Shown one piece after another: positions 63,951 to 64,000 of a stretch of 64,000 nucleotides of DNA. Each line of letters begins with the position of its first letter. Position 1 is the stretch's first letter. The DNA lies in NCBI GenBank assembly GCA_049323275.1, contig JBMOOM010000047.1, forward strand, positions 30,888 to 94,887, given 5' to 3'. Source of the DNA: Taklimakanibacter sp049323275. GTDB taxonomy: Bacteria; Pseudomonadota; Alphaproteobacteria; Rhizobiales; Aestuariivirgaceae. Both the position numbers and the translations under genes were made by a program. The notes under the pieces are model-generated. The model was not told where the DNA came from, made no database searches, and saw nothing but the letters and a program-made list of their open reading frames with translations.

Positions 63951-64000
63951 GTCAAGCTTCAGCTTGTTGAGATTGGCGCGGGGGGGGGCCAAACGGACGC

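Noticed and set aside
63980..63988. Run of nine G at the window end as a functional signal
   Set aside because: A homopolymer at the edge of the window with no context; it could be a sequencing artefact or simple chance in GC-rich DNA.

Overview
The window is high-GC DNA from an alphaproteobacterium, most likely a member of the Hyphomicrobiales (Rhizobiales) or a close relative. The basis is the housekeeping neighbourhoods acnA / ccmABCD-ccmG, dapF-mtaB-ftsY-yciB and ffh-(GNAT)-rpsP-rimM-trmD-rplS. Intergenic palindromes also look like the REP-type repeats common in that order (for example arms GCGCATGATC...GATCATGCGC). I found no rRNA, tRNA, CRISPR array, phage or insertion sequence. Annotation order follows the + strand.

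Layout. (1) 1-8282: a class III cyclase (5' cut by the window edge), a secreted polysaccharide lyase, and a family-5 (Dpp/Opp-type) ABC importer with a fused double ATPase. (2) 8384-22518: a surface-polysaccharide region with three glycosyltransferases, then an unusual ABC-exporter-like protein that has lost every NBD catalytic residue. After it come a stand-alone cyclic-nucleotide-binding protein, a membrane-bound cyclase with a predicted heme anchor and a [2Fe-2S] domain, and an MBL-fold hydrolase. A reverse-strand glycosyltransferase/polysaccharide-deacetylase pair, a DUF3095 cyclase-like protein and UDP-glucose dehydrogenase complete it. (3) 22513-28007: a tightly overlapping reverse-strand amino-sugar operon (kinase, GntR regulator, SIS deaminase, NagA, PP2C-like phosphatase) and a divergent SDR gene, with a perfect nested dyad operator between them. 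(4) 28084-28742: a VapBC toxin-antitoxin pair with its own promoter and palindrome. (5) 28857-40811: a SorC-regulated polyol/sugar-alcohol operon with a Tat-exported binding protein, two permeases, two asymmetric ATPases, an EryA-like FGGY kinase, a 2-hydroxyacid dehydrogenase, a GlpD/EryB-like dehydrogenase and a class II aldolase broken by a 10-N assembly gap. (6) 40910-45336: assorted genes (GNAT, EamA transporter, an antitoxin-like gene without a toxin, HAD phosphatase, universal stress protein, DUF1223). (7) 45466-63950: mostly core genes: aconitase, cytochrome c maturation, MarR, YciB, FtsY, MtaB, DapF, an LpxO-like hydroxylase, an MFS transporter, an amine-oxidase-like flavoprotein, Ffh and the rpsP operon.

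The strongest candidate for an undescribed system is 8384-18066. There, polysaccharide glycosyltransferases are followed in one direction by a catalytically dead ABC 'exporter', a cyclic-nucleotide receiver, a redox-sensing cyclase and a metallo-hydrolase. The order suggests a polysaccharide assembly or export step gated by a locally made cyclic nucleotide rather than driven by ATP hydrolysis in this protein. That is inference. The loss of the Walker A, Q-loop, signature, Walker B and H-loop residues is read directly from the sequence.
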